A stretch of 64,000 nt of DNA from Bog-159 sp963785255 (GCA_963785255.1 CAWAUR010000009.1:372001-436000), one strand, 5' to 3'. Counted from the first letter of the stretch, positions 23,518-32,253 are shown. Numbers and translations are program-made. Notes: generated from the sequence alone by a model not told the origin.

Positions 23518-25089
23518 ATGAACGCGACACTGATCTTCCGCCTGGTCGGCCTGCGCTACAAACTCCTCTGGGCGCAAACCCGCACACGCAACGGCCGCAT
23601 TGCATTGTTTTTTGTAGGTTACGCGTTCGCCATCCTCATCCTTATCCTGATGACCGCCGGAGGCCTCGGCGCCGCCATTGTCGCGGTGCGCACGGGCCAA
23701 GCTGAAAAGATCGCGCAGATTGTGCTGGGCGGGCTGTTTGTGAATGCGCTGCTGGCGTCGGTGGTCACCGGATTCGGCATCAATACGGCCTTCACCGATC
23801 AGGCGCTGCGCCGTTATGCGATCAACGCCCGCGAACGCATGGCCGCGCGCCATCTGACCGGCATCCTGGAGCCCATCTGGATCTTCGTATTGGCTCTGTG
23901 GCTGGGGCTGGTCGCCGGCCTCGCCATATTAGATGTGGGCCGCTTCTGGCTGGGCGTAGTCGCGGTGATCTTACTGCTGATGGTGAATTACCTGCTGGCG
24001 CGCGTGCTGGCCACGCTGATCGAATGGCTGGCCCACGTGCGCGGCGGCACCGCTATTCTCTTCCTGCTGCTGATGAGCGTGGCTATCCTGCCGAGCATTC
24101 TGATCCCGAGGCTGGTAAAAGCGCATGGGGCGAGGGAAGCCATGTTGGCCATGCTGCACTACACGCCAACGTTCGCGGCCGCGGCCATAACCGTAAATAC
24201 CGGCGCGAATCTGCCTTATCAATTCAGCCTGATGGCCGTATGGATCGCAGTCTTGCTGTTTCTGCTGGCGATTATCGAGAAGCAGGCGGCGCGCCCGCGC
24301 AGCGCGGTGGCCGCCGCGGTCGCGTGGGACGACCGCTACGAGCGCATCGCGTCCATTTTCGGACCATCCATGGCACCGCTGGTCGGCCGGACGCTGCGCT
24401 ACTATGTGCGCTCTAATAAAGTCCGCTTCAACTATATCGCCGCCGTTCCGCTGATGGCATTCCTTACGTTCAACCGCAGCGTGGAAGGCGGCGGGCTGCA
24501 CTATTTCGTGCGCGGATTGGGCGCGTTCGCCATCGTCGGATTCCTAGGCACCGCTGTGATGGCCACCAATCAGTTCGGTTTCGATTCTTCCGGTTTCCGC
24601 CGCTATTTTCTGCTCCCTATTGATCCGGGCGCGATCCTGCGTGCTTCGAGTTATACCGCGCTGTTCGTGGGAGGCACGCTGGTGGCGATATCGTTCGTGG
24701 CATGGGTGCTGCTCGCGCCGGTCCCGCCCGATCCGCGCATCGCGCCCATGCTGCTGGCAACCGGCATCGGCGGATTGTGCCTGTTCCACGGGCTATCCAT
24801 CTGGACTTCGCTGCTGGCGCCGCGCGCTACCAGTTTTGAAACCACGTTCGGCAATCAACTCTCGCTGAGCGCCAACATCCTGTTGATCGGCAGCGTGCTG
24901 GGGTGTCTGTTCGGAACGGTGGCGGTGGATAAGTCCATCGGGCCGGCCCCCTTGTTGGATTATTGGTGGGTGTCGATTCCGGCGGCCGCGCTGGCCGTGG
25001 CTTTCTATCTCTACTCGCTGCGCGTGGGAGCGGGTTTATTTGTGAGCCGCCGGGAACGCCTGCTGAACGCGCTCGAAGGACGCGCCTGA
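23518..25089 (+). CDS. Multi-pass membrane protein, permease of an ABC transporter
   Basis: 523 residues with roughly ten to twelve hydrophobic segments (for example IALFFVGYAFAILILILMTA and LGVVAVILLLMVNYLLARVL). The first cytosolic region contains many basic residues. I do not recognise a named family, but the ATPase gene begins one base after its stop, so it is almost certainly the membrane subunit of an ABC-2-like exporter. The substrate is unknown. TACAAT (23500-23505) lies 12 bases before the ATG and may be the -10. The two genes form an operon ending at the palindromic repeat at 25861. Confidence 0.75.
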   Translation: MNATLIFRLVGLRYKLLWAQTRTRNGRIALFFVGYAFAILILILMTAGGLGAAIVAVRTGQAEKIAQIVLGGLFVNALLASVVTGFGINTAFTDQALRRYAINARERMAARHLTGILEPIWIFVLALWLGLVAGLAILDVGRFWLGVVAVILLLMVNYLLARVLATLIEWLAHVRGGTAILFLLLMSVAILPSILIPRLVKAHGAREAMLAMLHYTPTFAAAAITVNTGANLPYQFSLMAVWIAVLLFLLAIIEKQAARPRSAVAAAVAWDDRYERIASIFGPSMAPLVGRTLRYYVRSNKVRFNYIAAVPLMAFLTFNRSVEGGGLHYFVRGLGAFAIVGFLGTAVMATNQFGFDSSGFRRYFLLPIDPGAILRASSYTALFVGGTLVAISFVAWVLLAPVPPDPRIAPMLLATGIGGLCLFHGLSIWTSLLAPRATSFETTFGNQLSLSANILLIGSVLGCLFGTVAVDKSIGPAPLLDYWWVSIPAAALAVAFYLYSLRVGAGLFVSRRERLLNALEGRA

Positions 25090-25090
25090 T

Positions 25091-25864
25091 ATGACGCCTG
25101 CGATTGAAATCGCCAACCTGACTAAGAAGTACGGACAGACCGTGGCCGTGGAGAATCTCTCGCTGACCGTGCCGGGGGGAACCATGTTCGGCTTCCTGGG
25201 GCCGAACGGCTCGGGAAAGAGCACCACCATCGGCTGCCTCACGGGACTGCTCGATCCGAATGCCGGCGAGATTCGCATTCTGGGCGAGCCCTTCCGCGAT
25301 GGCGCGGTGGCGCTCAAACGGCGCATGGGCGTGATGCCGGAGTCGCTGGGCTTGTTCGATGCTTTGTACGCGCACGAATTTCTGTTTTTTCAAGCGCGCA
25401 TGTTTGGCTTGGATGAACAGACCGCGCGCCAACGGGTGGATGAGCTGCTGAACGCCATGGAACTGGAGGGCACCGGCAAGAAGCGGCTTTCGGAATTCAG
25501 CGCCGGCATGCGCAAGCGTGTGGCGTTTGCCGCCGCTGTGATTAGCGGTCCCGATCTGCTGTTTCTCGACGAGCCGTTCGAGAGCATCGATCCGGCGGGC
25601 GTGGCTTCCATCAAGCAATGGCTGCATAAGATCGTCGCCCAGGGGCGCACAGTTTTTCTGACTACGCATGTGCTGGAGACGGTCGAGCGGTTGTGTTCGC
25701 AGGTAGCCATTGTCACCAAGCCCGGCAAACTGGTGTGGCAGGGCGATATCAGCGCGCTGGACCGCGATGGCACGATCTCGCACAACGGCCAGGAATTCCG
25801 CACGCTGGAGCAGTTATTCCTGCATCTGACTGGTGAGCGCTACGCCGAGTTGGGTTGGCTGTAG
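25091..25864 (+). CDS. ABC transporter ATP-binding protein
   Basis: 257 residues. Walker A GFLGPNGSGKSTTIGCLTGL, Q-loop region GVMPESLGLFDAL, signature LSEFSAGMRKRVAFAAAVI, Walker B LLFLDEPFESIDP and H-loop FLTTHVLETVE are all present, in the layout of the CcmA/DrrA class of exporter ATPases. A variant serine/methionine signature (SAGMRKR in place of SGGMKQR) is common in this class. It powers the preceding membrane protein. Its stop codon TAG (25862-25864) is formed by the first bases of a palindromic repeat (GTAGGACAGG). Confidence 0.92.
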   Translation: MTPAIEIANLTKKYGQTVAVENLSLTVPGGTMFGFLGPNGSGKSTTIGCLTGLLDPNAGEIRILGEPFRDGAVALKRRMGVMPESLGLFDALYAHEFLFFQARMFGLDEQTARQRVDELLNAMELEGTGKKRLSEFSAGMRKRVAFAAAVISGPDLLFLDEPFESIDPAGVASIKQWLHKIVAQGRTVFLTTHVLETVERLCSQVAIVTKPGKLVWQGDISALDRDGTISHNGQEFRTLEQLFLHLTGERYAELGWL

Positions 25865-26045
25865 GACAGGCCTCCTGGCCTGTCCATTCGACTTTCTACA
25901 TTATTTCCGCTGCTGTGAGGCAGGCACTCTGCCTGCGCGGGCCTCGTAGGCCCGCTCTTCGGTGAGCGAAGCTCGCCCACGATGAGCGAAGCTCGCCCGG
26001 GAAAGGCGGCCTGAGAGGCCGCCGCAGGCAGGGTGCCTGCCCCAC
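25861..26045. repeat. Long composite palindromic repeat, family 1
   Basis: Modules in order: GTAGGACAGGCCTCCTGGCC with TGTCC; a GAGGCAGGCACTCTGCCTGC module; GCGGGCCTCGTAGGCCCGC; GGTGAGCGAAGCTCGCC; a second GATGAGCGAAGCTCGCC; GGCGGCCTGAGAGGCCGCC; and GGCAGGGTGCCTGCCCCAC. It is the most complete copy in the window. It lies between convergent genes, supplies the stop codon of the left one and ends two bases from the stop of the right one (26047). Confidence 0.9.
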
Positions 26046-26046
26046 G

Positions 26047-26643
26047 CTAACGATGGAACGCCAGACCCAGCGATGCCAATGGATGGTCGTGCCCGGAGAT
26101 CCCGCCCAAATGGGCACGCGTAAATATGTCCCGGAACTCGACGCGTACGCCCAGCCGGCGGCTGGCTCGAAACTCCATGCCGGAGGGAACGCTGACCGCC
26201 CACGTGGTAACCCGGTTCGCCGAGTTACTCACCACGGCGCCGCTCACGGTCGTGCTATAGCTACCGAAACTCGCCGCACCCGCCCCAATCCCGATATAAA
26301 ACGACAACCGCCAAAAACTGACGAACTTATCGCGCACGCCGGGCGTAAAGAACGTATTGATGTGATTGTACGACATGACATTGGGACCCACGCTGCCGGA
26401 TAGGGTCCCGGTCAGAATGACGGGCACGTCCAGATAAAAGTCCTGTCCCAAGAATGTGTGGAATTGGGTGGCGTAGTCGATTTCTCCGCCCAGCGTTACA
26501 AAGCCGGATAACTGGCCGTTGCTGGTGGCCTCCGTCGAAACGGCGGAGGTCCCAAACATCAGGGACAAATCGCTGTTTTGCGCAAAGGCGGCACCCATGG
26601 CCAGGATGGCTATCGACACGCTGCGGATCAGAACTTTCGGCAT
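26047..26643 (-). CDS. Outer-membrane beta-barrel-like secreted protein
   Basis: 198 residues with a signal peptide (MPKVLIRSVSIAILAMGAAF, cleavage after AQ). The rest is rich in alternating Gly/Ser/aromatic strands, such as GFVTLGGEIDYATQFHTFLG and FWRLSFYIGIGAGAASFGSY, and ends in a strand with a terminal aromatic/basic pattern (LASLGLAFHR). This suggests a small outer-membrane barrel. A good AGAGGAA ribosome site precedes the ATG at 26643. No specific family is recognised. The stop is two bases from the palindromic repeat at 26045. Confidence 0.65.
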   Translation of the reverse strand: MPKVLIRSVSIAILAMGAAFAQNSDLSLMFGTSAVSTEATSNGQLSGFVTLGGEIDYATQFHTFLGQDFYLDVPVILTGTLSGSVGPNVMSYNHINTFFTPGVRDKFVSFWRLSFYIGIGAGAASFGSYSTTVSGAVVSNSANRVTTWAVSVPSGMEFRASRRLGVRVEFRDIFTRAHLGGISGHDHPLASLGLAFHR

Positions 26644-26861
26644 GGTTCCTCTCCCTCAAGCGAATGATACGTTGGGCGCGGGCGGCGTGGCGACCGATTT
26701 CCAATGAACGGTCGGAATCCACGATGGGCGGCGCCATTCATGACCACCGGGGGCCGCTTACAATAAGCTCGCGCCGTTCATGGGGAAGCAGTTGTCTTTG
26801 CGCGGAGGCTTGCGCATACTGGAACTGCGGCGGCCGGACGAATGGGCGGCCGGCATACCCA

Positions 26862-27383
26862 ATGCGTCGAATGTTGACATGCATGGTCGCGCTGGTGCTG
26901 GCCGGGTCAGTACCGCTCTGGAGCCAGCCGAGCTCGTGGAAGAAGCTGCGTTATGCCGGCGGAAGCATCTCCATGAAAGCGGTCAATCCGGAGCTCGATC
27001 CGTACGATTGGAACACCAGTCTGACGGCAACAAAGGATGACATCGTGTTGTACTTCATGCACGGCATATCCGTCCGGAGGCTGCGCATCAAACCCGATCA
27101 GGTGACCGCGCTGAGCTATGGCGAGGAGGCGCGGCGGCGAGTCAGCGATCTGGTGGCGGAGGGCGTGCTGTTTCCCCCCCTAGCCCTGTTTGGCCTGTTG
27201 CATAAGAGTACCGCGCACTTCATAGGAATCGAATATCGCGCTTCCACCACCGAGGCTTTCGGAGCCGCTTTCGACATAGGAAAGCCGGGCGCTATCCTGT
27301 TGGAGGCGGATAAGAACGATTACAAGGCCATCTTACTGCGACTCAAGACAGTAACTGGAAAGCCCGTACAGAACGCACCTTAG
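26862..27383 (+). CDS. Secreted hypothetical protein
   Basis: 173 residues from the ATG at 26862. A signal peptide MRRMLTCMVALVLAGSVPLW ending near SQ precedes the domain KKLRYAGGSISMKAVNPELD, followed by VLYFMHGISVRRLRIKPDQV and ending KAILLRLKTVTGKPVQNAP. Similar proteins occur in Acidobacteria, and the pattern of strands around GISVRRLRIKPDQVTALSYG resembles a PH-like or bacterial lipoprotein fold, but I cannot assign a function. It lies 14 bases upstream of the sensor-kinase gene and could be its co-transcribed partner. Confidence 0.6.
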   Translation: MRRMLTCMVALVLAGSVPLWSQPSSWKKLRYAGGSISMKAVNPELDPYDWNTSLTATKDDIVLYFMHGISVRRLRIKPDQVTALSYGEEARRRVSDLVAEGVLFPPLALFGLLHKSTAHFIGIEYRASTTEAFGAAFDIGKPGAILLEADKNDYKAILLRLKTVTGKPVQNAP

Positions 27384-27397
27384 GCAGGTTGGTTGAC

Positions 27398-27496
27398 ATG
27401 CTCGGCTACAGACTCCTCTATCTCGCCTCGCTGATCACCTTCACCTTCGGCGCGCTGACTTTCTCCGTTTTGACGCTTTTCTATTGGCGGGAGTGA
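27398..27496 (+). pseudogene. N-terminal segment of the sensor kinase, cut off by an in-frame TGA
   Basis: ATG at 27398 encodes MLGYRLLYLASLITFTFGAL and TFSVLTLFYWRE, a clear first membrane helix, followed by TGA at 27494-27496. The same frame continues as RLRHSPGRARVFPFF directly into the kinase at 27527. This is therefore the natural start of the kinase gene with a nonsense codon at position 33. It is either a real mutation (CGA or TGG to TGA is a single change) or a sequence error. Confidence 0.65.
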
Positions 27497-27526
27497 AGGC
27501 TGCGCCACAGTCCCGGGCGGGCGCGC

Positions 27527-29326
27527 GTGTTCCCCTTTTTTACGGTGATCTGCGCGCTGGCATTCGTGCTGAACCTGGCGGTGCGCTTTGCCGGCGCATA
27601 CCGCCCGGACTCCGTGCTGACCAACGCTATCGCAGCCGTCCTGGACTTAGCCACGGGTCTGCTGCCGCCGCTGCTGTTCTATCTGATCTACGCGGAGGAA
27701 AAGCCCGGCCTGGCCTCCCGCCGGCTTTGGGACGGATTGCTGGCGGCGTTCTATGCCATCGGCGTGGCGGCGGCTGCCGCACAAGCGTTAAGCGATACGT
27801 CGCTGGCGGGGTCCGGATGGACGGACATTCTGGACAGCGCACGCGCAGCCATGCTGGGAGCCGCCGGTGCGCTCGGATTGTTGGCGCAAATATTTTCCCG
27901 GCGCACTGTGACGCCGGTTGAGCTACGCTATCGCCGGGCGATGCGCATCTTGCTTTGTTTGGCCGTGATACTGGGCGCCGCAAACCTGGCCCTCCCGAAT
28001 CCGTTCGTCAGACTTCTGCCGGACTATCTGGTGTTAGGTTTCTTCTGCGTGACTCTGTATTACAAAGAGCGGCTGGTATTTTTCGATCTGCTGATCAAGC
28101 GAGGCGCCTTCTTCGCCGTGGCGCTGGTGGGAACGACCATCCTCTTTGCAGCGGCGCCGCACTTTTTCGATCGCCTTCCTGCGGACTGGAGCCGTCCCTG
28201 GATCGGCGCTCTACTGTTGACGCCGCTCTGGCTATTGGCGCCCTGGGTTTACGGACAACTGGAGAGCGGCATCGACCGCGCGTGGTTGCACCGGCGCTAC
28301 TCCGTGGCGGACGCGGAACGCCAGTTTGTGGCCGACGTGCAGGCCTCGTCCACCGAAGAAGATCTGCGGGTGCGTGCGGCGCGCAGCCTGACCGGCATCT
28401 TCCAAGCGGCCGCCGAGGTGCGCTTCGCCGCCGGGCCCCCGCCCAGCCAACCGGAGGGTCTGGCCCGCGAACTGGAGCGGCAAGGGTCGCCAATGGGGTG
28501 GATGGCGCTGTCCGCCCGGGCGACCGGCATTCCTTACATGAGCGACGACCGCCGTGTGCTCCGCTCGCTGGCGCACACCCTGGGAATCGTGCTCGAAAAC
28601 GTGCGCTTCCGCCAGCAACAACAGGAGCAGGCGGAGCGCGAGCGGGAACTCCGCTGGCTCACCAGCCGCGCCGAGTTGAAAGCGTTGCGCGCGCAGATCA
28701 ACCCGCACTTCCTGTTTAACGCCCTGAATGCCATCGCCGGCCTGATCCCCGGCAATCCGCGGCTGGCGGAGGAAACTGTAGAACAACTGGCCGGGGTGTT
28801 CCGTTATACATTGCGGAAATCGGAGACGGAATGGGTTCGTCTGGAGGAAGAGTTGGAGTTTGTAGCGGCGTACCTGGGCGTGGAGAAGGCCCGCTTCGGC
28901 GAGAGATTGCAAGTGGAGTTGCATGTGGATCCCGGCGCCTGCGGCATTCCCGTGCCCGCCATGAGCATCCAGCCGCTGGTGGAGAACGCCATTAAGCACG
29001 GCGCTTCCACGGTAGAGGGGCAAGGCCGGATTCGTGTGCAGGCGGCGTCGAAGGAGGGCCGATTATGGATCGAAGTATTCGATAATGGGCCGGGCTTTCC
29101 GCTCGATTTCGCGCTCGCCGGATCGGCCGCCGTGCAGCCAGGCTACGGTCTGCGCAACATCGCGGAACGGTTGCGGGGTTATTATGGCGAATCCGCCCAA
29201 CTCGGCTGGACCAGCGATTCGCACGGCACGCGCGTGTTCCTGAACATCCCCGACGCGCCCGCGCCAGACCTCGAAGGAAGCATAGCCGGGAGCGGCTCAG
29301 TAGGTAACGACGGATGCGCGTTCTGA
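27527..29326 (+). CDS. LytS/YehU-type sensor histidine kinase (N-terminus interrupted)
   Basis: 599 residues from the GTG at 27527; the natural start is probably 27398, with a TGA between. Membrane segments fill about 1-250, followed by a GAF-like region. The His_kinase domain has LRAQINPHFLFNALNAIAGL with phosphoacceptor His394 of this frame, and the HATPase domain has PAMSIQPLVENAIKHG (N box) and EVFDNGPGFP (G box). It should phosphorylate the response regulator encoded immediately downstream (13-base overlap). If the TGA is real, translation could restart at the GTG and lose only the first membrane helix. The stimulus is unknown. Confidence 0.82.
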   Translation: MFPFFTVICALAFVLNLAVRFAGAYRPDSVLTNAIAAVLDLATGLLPPLLFYLIYAEEKPGLASRRLWDGLLAAFYAIGVAAAAAQALSDTSLAGSGWTDILDSARAAMLGAAGALGLLAQIFSRRTVTPVELRYRRAMRILLCLAVILGAANLALPNPFVRLLPDYLVLGFFCVTLYYKERLVFFDLLIKRGAFFAVALVGTTILFAAAPHFFDRLPADWSRPWIGALLLTPLWLLAPWVYGQLESGIDRAWLHRRYSVADAERQFVADVQASSTEEDLRVRAARSLTGIFQAAAEVRFAAGPPPSQPEGLARELERQGSPMGWMALSARATGIPYMSDDRRVLRSLAHTLGIVLENVRFRQQQQEQAERERELRWLTSRAELKALRAQINPHFLFNALNAIAGLIPGNPRLAEETVEQLAGVFRYTLRKSETEWVRLEEELEFVAAYLGVEKARFGERLQVELHVDPGACGIPVPAMSIQPLVENAIKHGASTVEGQGRIRVQAASKEGRLWIEVFDNGPGFPLDFALAGSAAVQPGYGLRNIAERLRGYYGESAQLGWTSDSHGTRVFLNIPDAPAPDLEGSIAGSGSVGNDGCAF

Positions 29327-30045
29327 TTGTCGACGATGAAGCTCCCGCCCGCGTACGGCTGCGCCAGATGCTGTCCGCCCATCCGGATATGGAAGTGGTG
29401 GGGGAGGCGGAAACCGGTGTACAGGCCATGGATCTGGCCGCGGACCTGCAGCCGGATCTGTTGCTGCTGGACATCCGGATGCCTGGCTGCAGCGGTATCG
29501 ACGTGGCCGCCTGTCTGCCGCAGCCGCGCCCGCATGTGATTTTCTGCACCGCCTACGATCAGCATGCGGTGGATGCCTTCGAGTTGCATGCCGCGGACTA
29601 CCTGTTGAAGCCCATCAGCCGCGCGCGGCTGGCGGAAGCGCTGGACCGTGTGCGCGCTCTATCCGCGGCGGCGCGCGAAGACGCCTTGGATGGAATGGCC
29701 CGCAACCGCGGCGCACGTCCGGCTCGCTTCCTGGTGAAAAGCGCGACGAAATATGTGGTGGTCAGCGAGGCGCGCGTGCTTTATTTTTCTTCGGAAGAGG
29801 GACTCACGCGGCTGGTCGCCGATTCGGCGCGGTACTGGATGGATCCCACGTTGAACGAATTGGAGCAGCGGCTGGACCCGGCGCGTTTCTTTCGCGTGTC
29901 GCGGGCCGCGTTGATCAATCTGAATGCGGTGGCGGAGGTGCATCCGCTGCCGGGAGGATCCGGCGAGGTGCTGCTGAAGAATGGACAGCGGTTGGAGGTG
30001 AGCCGGCGGCGTTTTCGCGGGTTGCTGGAGTCGTTGGAAGTGTAG
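29314..30045 (+). CDS. LytTR-family response regulator
   Basis: 243 residues. The receiver domain MRVLIVDDEAPARVRLRQML has phosphorylation site Asp53 in LLLLDIRMPG, with conserved CTAYDQHAVDAFELHAADYL and LKP. The LytTR DNA-binding domain follows: FLVKSATKYVVVSEARVLYF, then FFRVSRAALINLNAVAEVHP. It controls transcription by binding direct repeats upstream of target promoters; targets are unknown. Its gene overlaps the kinase gene by 13 bases. The TAG stop is formed by the first bases of a palindromic repeat (GTAGGACAG, 30042). Confidence 0.92.
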   Translation: MRVLIVDDEAPARVRLRQMLSAHPDMEVVGEAETGVQAMDLAADLQPDLLLLDIRMPGCSGIDVAACLPQPRPHVIFCTAYDQHAVDAFELHAADYLLKPISRARLAEALDRVRALSAAAREDALDGMARNRGARPARFLVKSATKYVVVSEARVLYFSSEEGLTRLVADSARYWMDPTLNELEQRLDPARFFRVSRAALINLNAVAEVHPLPGGSGEVLLKNGQRLEVSRRRFRGLLESLEV

Positions 30046-30337
30046 GACAGACCTCCTGGTCTGTCCAGGGCGAGCTTTGCTCGCCGAAGAGCGGGCCTAC
30101 GAGGCCCGCGCAGGCAGAGTGCCCAATGTCACTTAGTTTTCGAGTCATGGAATTCTGCACAAAATTGTGGGGCGGCCAATCATGGCCGACAGCCGCCTTT
30201 TAGGCGGCCAAAACGCTCGCAAACGGTCGAAGAGCCGGCTGAAAAGCCGGCTGCGGCCATGATTGGCCGCCCCACGATTTATGCCGCCGGCCGCTCGACG
30301 GAAAACTAAGTGACATTGGGCAGAGTGCCTGCCCCAC
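30042..30337. repeat. Composite palindromic repeat, family 1, split by an insertion
   Basis: Left part 30042-30123: GTAGGACAGACCTCCTGGTC with TGTCC, GGCGAGCTTTGCTCGCC, GCGGGCCTACGAGGCCCGC and GGCAGAGTGCC. Right part 30319-30337: GGCAGAGTGCCTGCCCCAC. The two parts together make one normal repeat. The sequence between them is the MITE-like insertion, and GGCAGAGTGCC is duplicated on both sides. Confidence 0.85.
30124..30318. mobile_element. MITE-like non-autonomous element, 195 bp, inserted in a repeat
   Basis: Perfect 18-base terminal inverted repeats, CAATGTCACTTAGTTTTC (30124-30141) and GAAAACTAAGTGACATTG (30301-30318), are flanked by GGCAGAGTGCC on both sides (30113-30123 and 30319-30329), an 11-base target duplication. 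The boundary may shift by two bases because the repeat ends in CC, in which case the duplication is 7 bases (CAGAGTG). Inside is a second perfect 22-base inverted repeat (30167-30188 and 30254-30275, GTGGGGCGGCCAATCATGG type). No coding frame for a transposase is present, so it depended on an enzyme from elsewhere. Confidence 0.8.
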
Positions 30338-30835
30338 AAGAAAAACCGCATCGGAGATGGCTCTGAGGACCGGCTAGAGCCTCCTGCCGATGCGGCTCGC
30401 CCAGGTCGGGCTGGGATCCGGCGTCGGACCATCTGGATAAAGCGGCATTCCTGGTAAGGTCCGCGTCCAAACTTTCCTCGCCACGAATGCCAGATGATTA
30501 CCGCAACCTCAGACCCCCGGGGAGAACGTTATAAATCCCTTATAAAAAAACCCCTCTGTTGCAACCAACAAGGGAAGACTCGCAAGCCCAACTTCGATTA
30601 CGACACCGGCTCCCGCAAGCACGTTGTCTTGTGTGCTCGTTTCTCTTCCGCCTGCCTGTTGCAGCAGAGGGCAGGTTAAAAGTTACTTCGCCAATTCATC
30701 ACCGAAAATAGCAACCAGATCGCCACGTGTCAATCTTTTCTATCCTGCTGAAATCACGCAACGAGTTCCACGGCGGGTTTATTCCCGGCGTGGCCTGCTG
30801 GGCAGGCGGTGTGTCCGTATGACACAATCGGAAAA
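30338..30835. other. Non-coding stretch with a strong stem-loop at 30346-30395
   Basis: No convincing gene is seen in about 500 bases. At 30346-30395 a 9-bp closing stem (CCGCATCGG with CCGATGCGG) encloses a second 6-bp stem (GGCTCT with AGAGCC). It has no following T-run, so it is not a standard terminator. The stretch 30527-30550 (TTATAAATCCCTTATAAAAA) is AT-rich and could contain promoter elements. CACAAT (30823-30828) ends seven bases before the GTG at 30836. Confidence 0.4.
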
Positions 30836-32209
30836 GTGAGCCTTTGCCGCGTATTTTGCTGGATGCTGGCCGTGATTTCCATGAGCGGCCCGCTCGGCGC
30901 CGATGACGAGATCCTGCGCGCGGATGGTCCGCACCCCCGTCTCCTGCTGACGGTGCAACGGCTGCGCCGCCTGCGGCGCGAGCGCGACCGTGAGTCCATG
31001 CGCTGGAATCAGTTCCATCTGCTGATGGCGGGCAAGGCTCCCATGCCCGAGCCTGGATTCGCCGAGGCGCTGTACGATCAGGTGGCGGGCAGCGCAGAAT
31101 CCGGCCAGCAGGCCGTGGCATGGGCGTTGGGCGCCGGCGCCGATCTCCGCCAGCTCGCCCTGGTTTTCGACTGGTGCCAGGATATTCTAAGCGAGGCGCA
31201 ATCGAAGGCGCTGGCGGCCAAGCTGGCGCGCGGCATTCAACAAACACGCGGCGACGCATCGGTTTCCGCGGTGCGTTCCCGGCTGCTGGCCGCCGTGGCG
31301 CTTTCCGGACATCTGCCGGAAGTCCCTGAAAAAGAATTCGAACAGATCGTGCACCATTGGTGGCAAGGCGAGATTTTGCCCGCCCTCAACAGCGGCCGGG
31401 AAGGCGTGAAGCGCGACGATATGTACGCCCTGATGGAGATACTGCACGTGGTCCGCGACAACTTCACTCTGGACCTGCGCGAGGGCGCCCCGCAGTTCTT
31501 CACCGATCTGCCCACCATACAATTATTGAGTTACTATCCGGCGGCTTATCCGGCGGGCGAAAACGACTATCGCATCCCGGCCACGCCGCACGCGGAAGGC
31601 GAGCCGGACCTGCGGCGCGCCACTCTATCCCGCGCCGCCGAACTCGCTATGGTGGCATATGACAGCAACGCAGCCGGCAGCCAGATCCTGCAAGGCTGGC
31701 TTACGGACGATCATTTTCTGCTGCGTGGCACCCTCGGCGCGCCGTATGAGTTTCTGTGGGCCAATCCGTACCAGCCTGGGCTGAGCTACACGCAAACTCC
31801 GCTGACAATGCATGACAGCCTTTTCGGGCGCTTGTTCGCACGCTCGAGTTGGGAGGAATCCGCCGCCTGGCTGGGCTGCTTCTCGGGCGTGATGCAGGTC
31901 TTCCATAACGGCGCCGTGGCGGTCGTCGATCCAGACCAGGACGAGGAACCCTTGGATCTTGGCTCCGCGCTGGTTCTGTTCGGCGCGCACCGCCCGAAAT
32001 TCAAAGTCTCGGTCGATGGAAAAGAGCCCGTGTTTGTGGTGGGGCTGAAGCCTCACCACGATTACCTGATCGAAGTGGACGATGAGGAAGTGAGCGAAGA
32101 AGAGACGGACCCCGCGGGGATCCTCCCGCTCGATGTACCGCACGGCCGTGAGGTGGGTGTGCGCATCCGTGGGGCAGACGATCGTTTTTCGTCGTCTGCC
32201 GCGCGCTGA
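30836..32209 (+). CDS. Secreted hypothetical protein, possibly heparinase/alginate-lyase-like alpha-toroid
   Basis: 457 residues from the GTG at 30836 (an in-frame GTG at 30809 is the alternative). A signal peptide (about 1-22, ending GPLGA) precedes GPHPRLLLTVQRLRRLRRER, which resembles the opening of polysaccharide-lyase-type helical toroid proteins. The middle is helical, with QQAVAWALGAGADLRQLALV, and the second half is beta-rich (YTQTPLTMHDSLFGRLFARS and VDPDQDEEPLDLGSALVLFG). No catalytic residues can be assigned. The last residues (GADDRFSSSAAR) and the stop lie inside a palindromic repeat, so the natural C-terminus may have been replaced. Confidence 0.65.
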   Translation: MSLCRVFCWMLAVISMSGPLGADDEILRADGPHPRLLLTVQRLRRLRRERDRESMRWNQFHLLMAGKAPMPEPGFAEALYDQVAGSAESGQQAVAWALGAGADLRQLALVFDWCQDILSEAQSKALAAKLARGIQQTRGDASVSAVRSRLLAAVALSGHLPEVPEKEFEQIVHHWWQGEILPALNSGREGVKRDDMYALMEILHVVRDNFTLDLREGAPQFFTDLPTIQLLSYYPAAYPAGENDYRIPATPHAEGEPDLRRATLSRAAELAMVAYDSNAAGSQILQGWLTDDHFLLRGTLGAPYEFLWANPYQPGLSYTQTPLTMHDSLFGRLFARSSWEESAAWLGCFSGVMQVFHNGAVAVVDPDQDEEPLDLGSALVLFGAHRPKFKVSVDGKEPVFVVGLKPHHDYLIEVDDEEVSEEETDPAGILPLDVPHGREVGVRIRGADDRFSSSAAR

Positions 32210-32253
32210 AGAGCGGGCCTACGAGGCCCGCGCAGGCTACGAGCCTGCCCCAC
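32169..32253. repeat. Composite palindromic repeat, family 1, overlapping a gene end
   Basis: GTGGGGCAGACGATCGTTTT with TCGTCGTCTGCC, then GCGGGCCTACGAGGCCCGC, then GGCTACGAGCCTGCCCCAC. The first module encodes the final residues and the stop codon (TGA, 32207-32209) of the plus-strand gene. It is followed by the stop of the convergent peptidase gene at 32270. Confidence 0.85.

Noticed and set aside
27494..27496. TGA as a selenocysteine codon in the sensor kinase
   Set aside because: It sits in a basic loop right after the first membrane helix, with no redox role and no obvious SECIS-like stem-loop following; a nonsense mutation or error is simpler.
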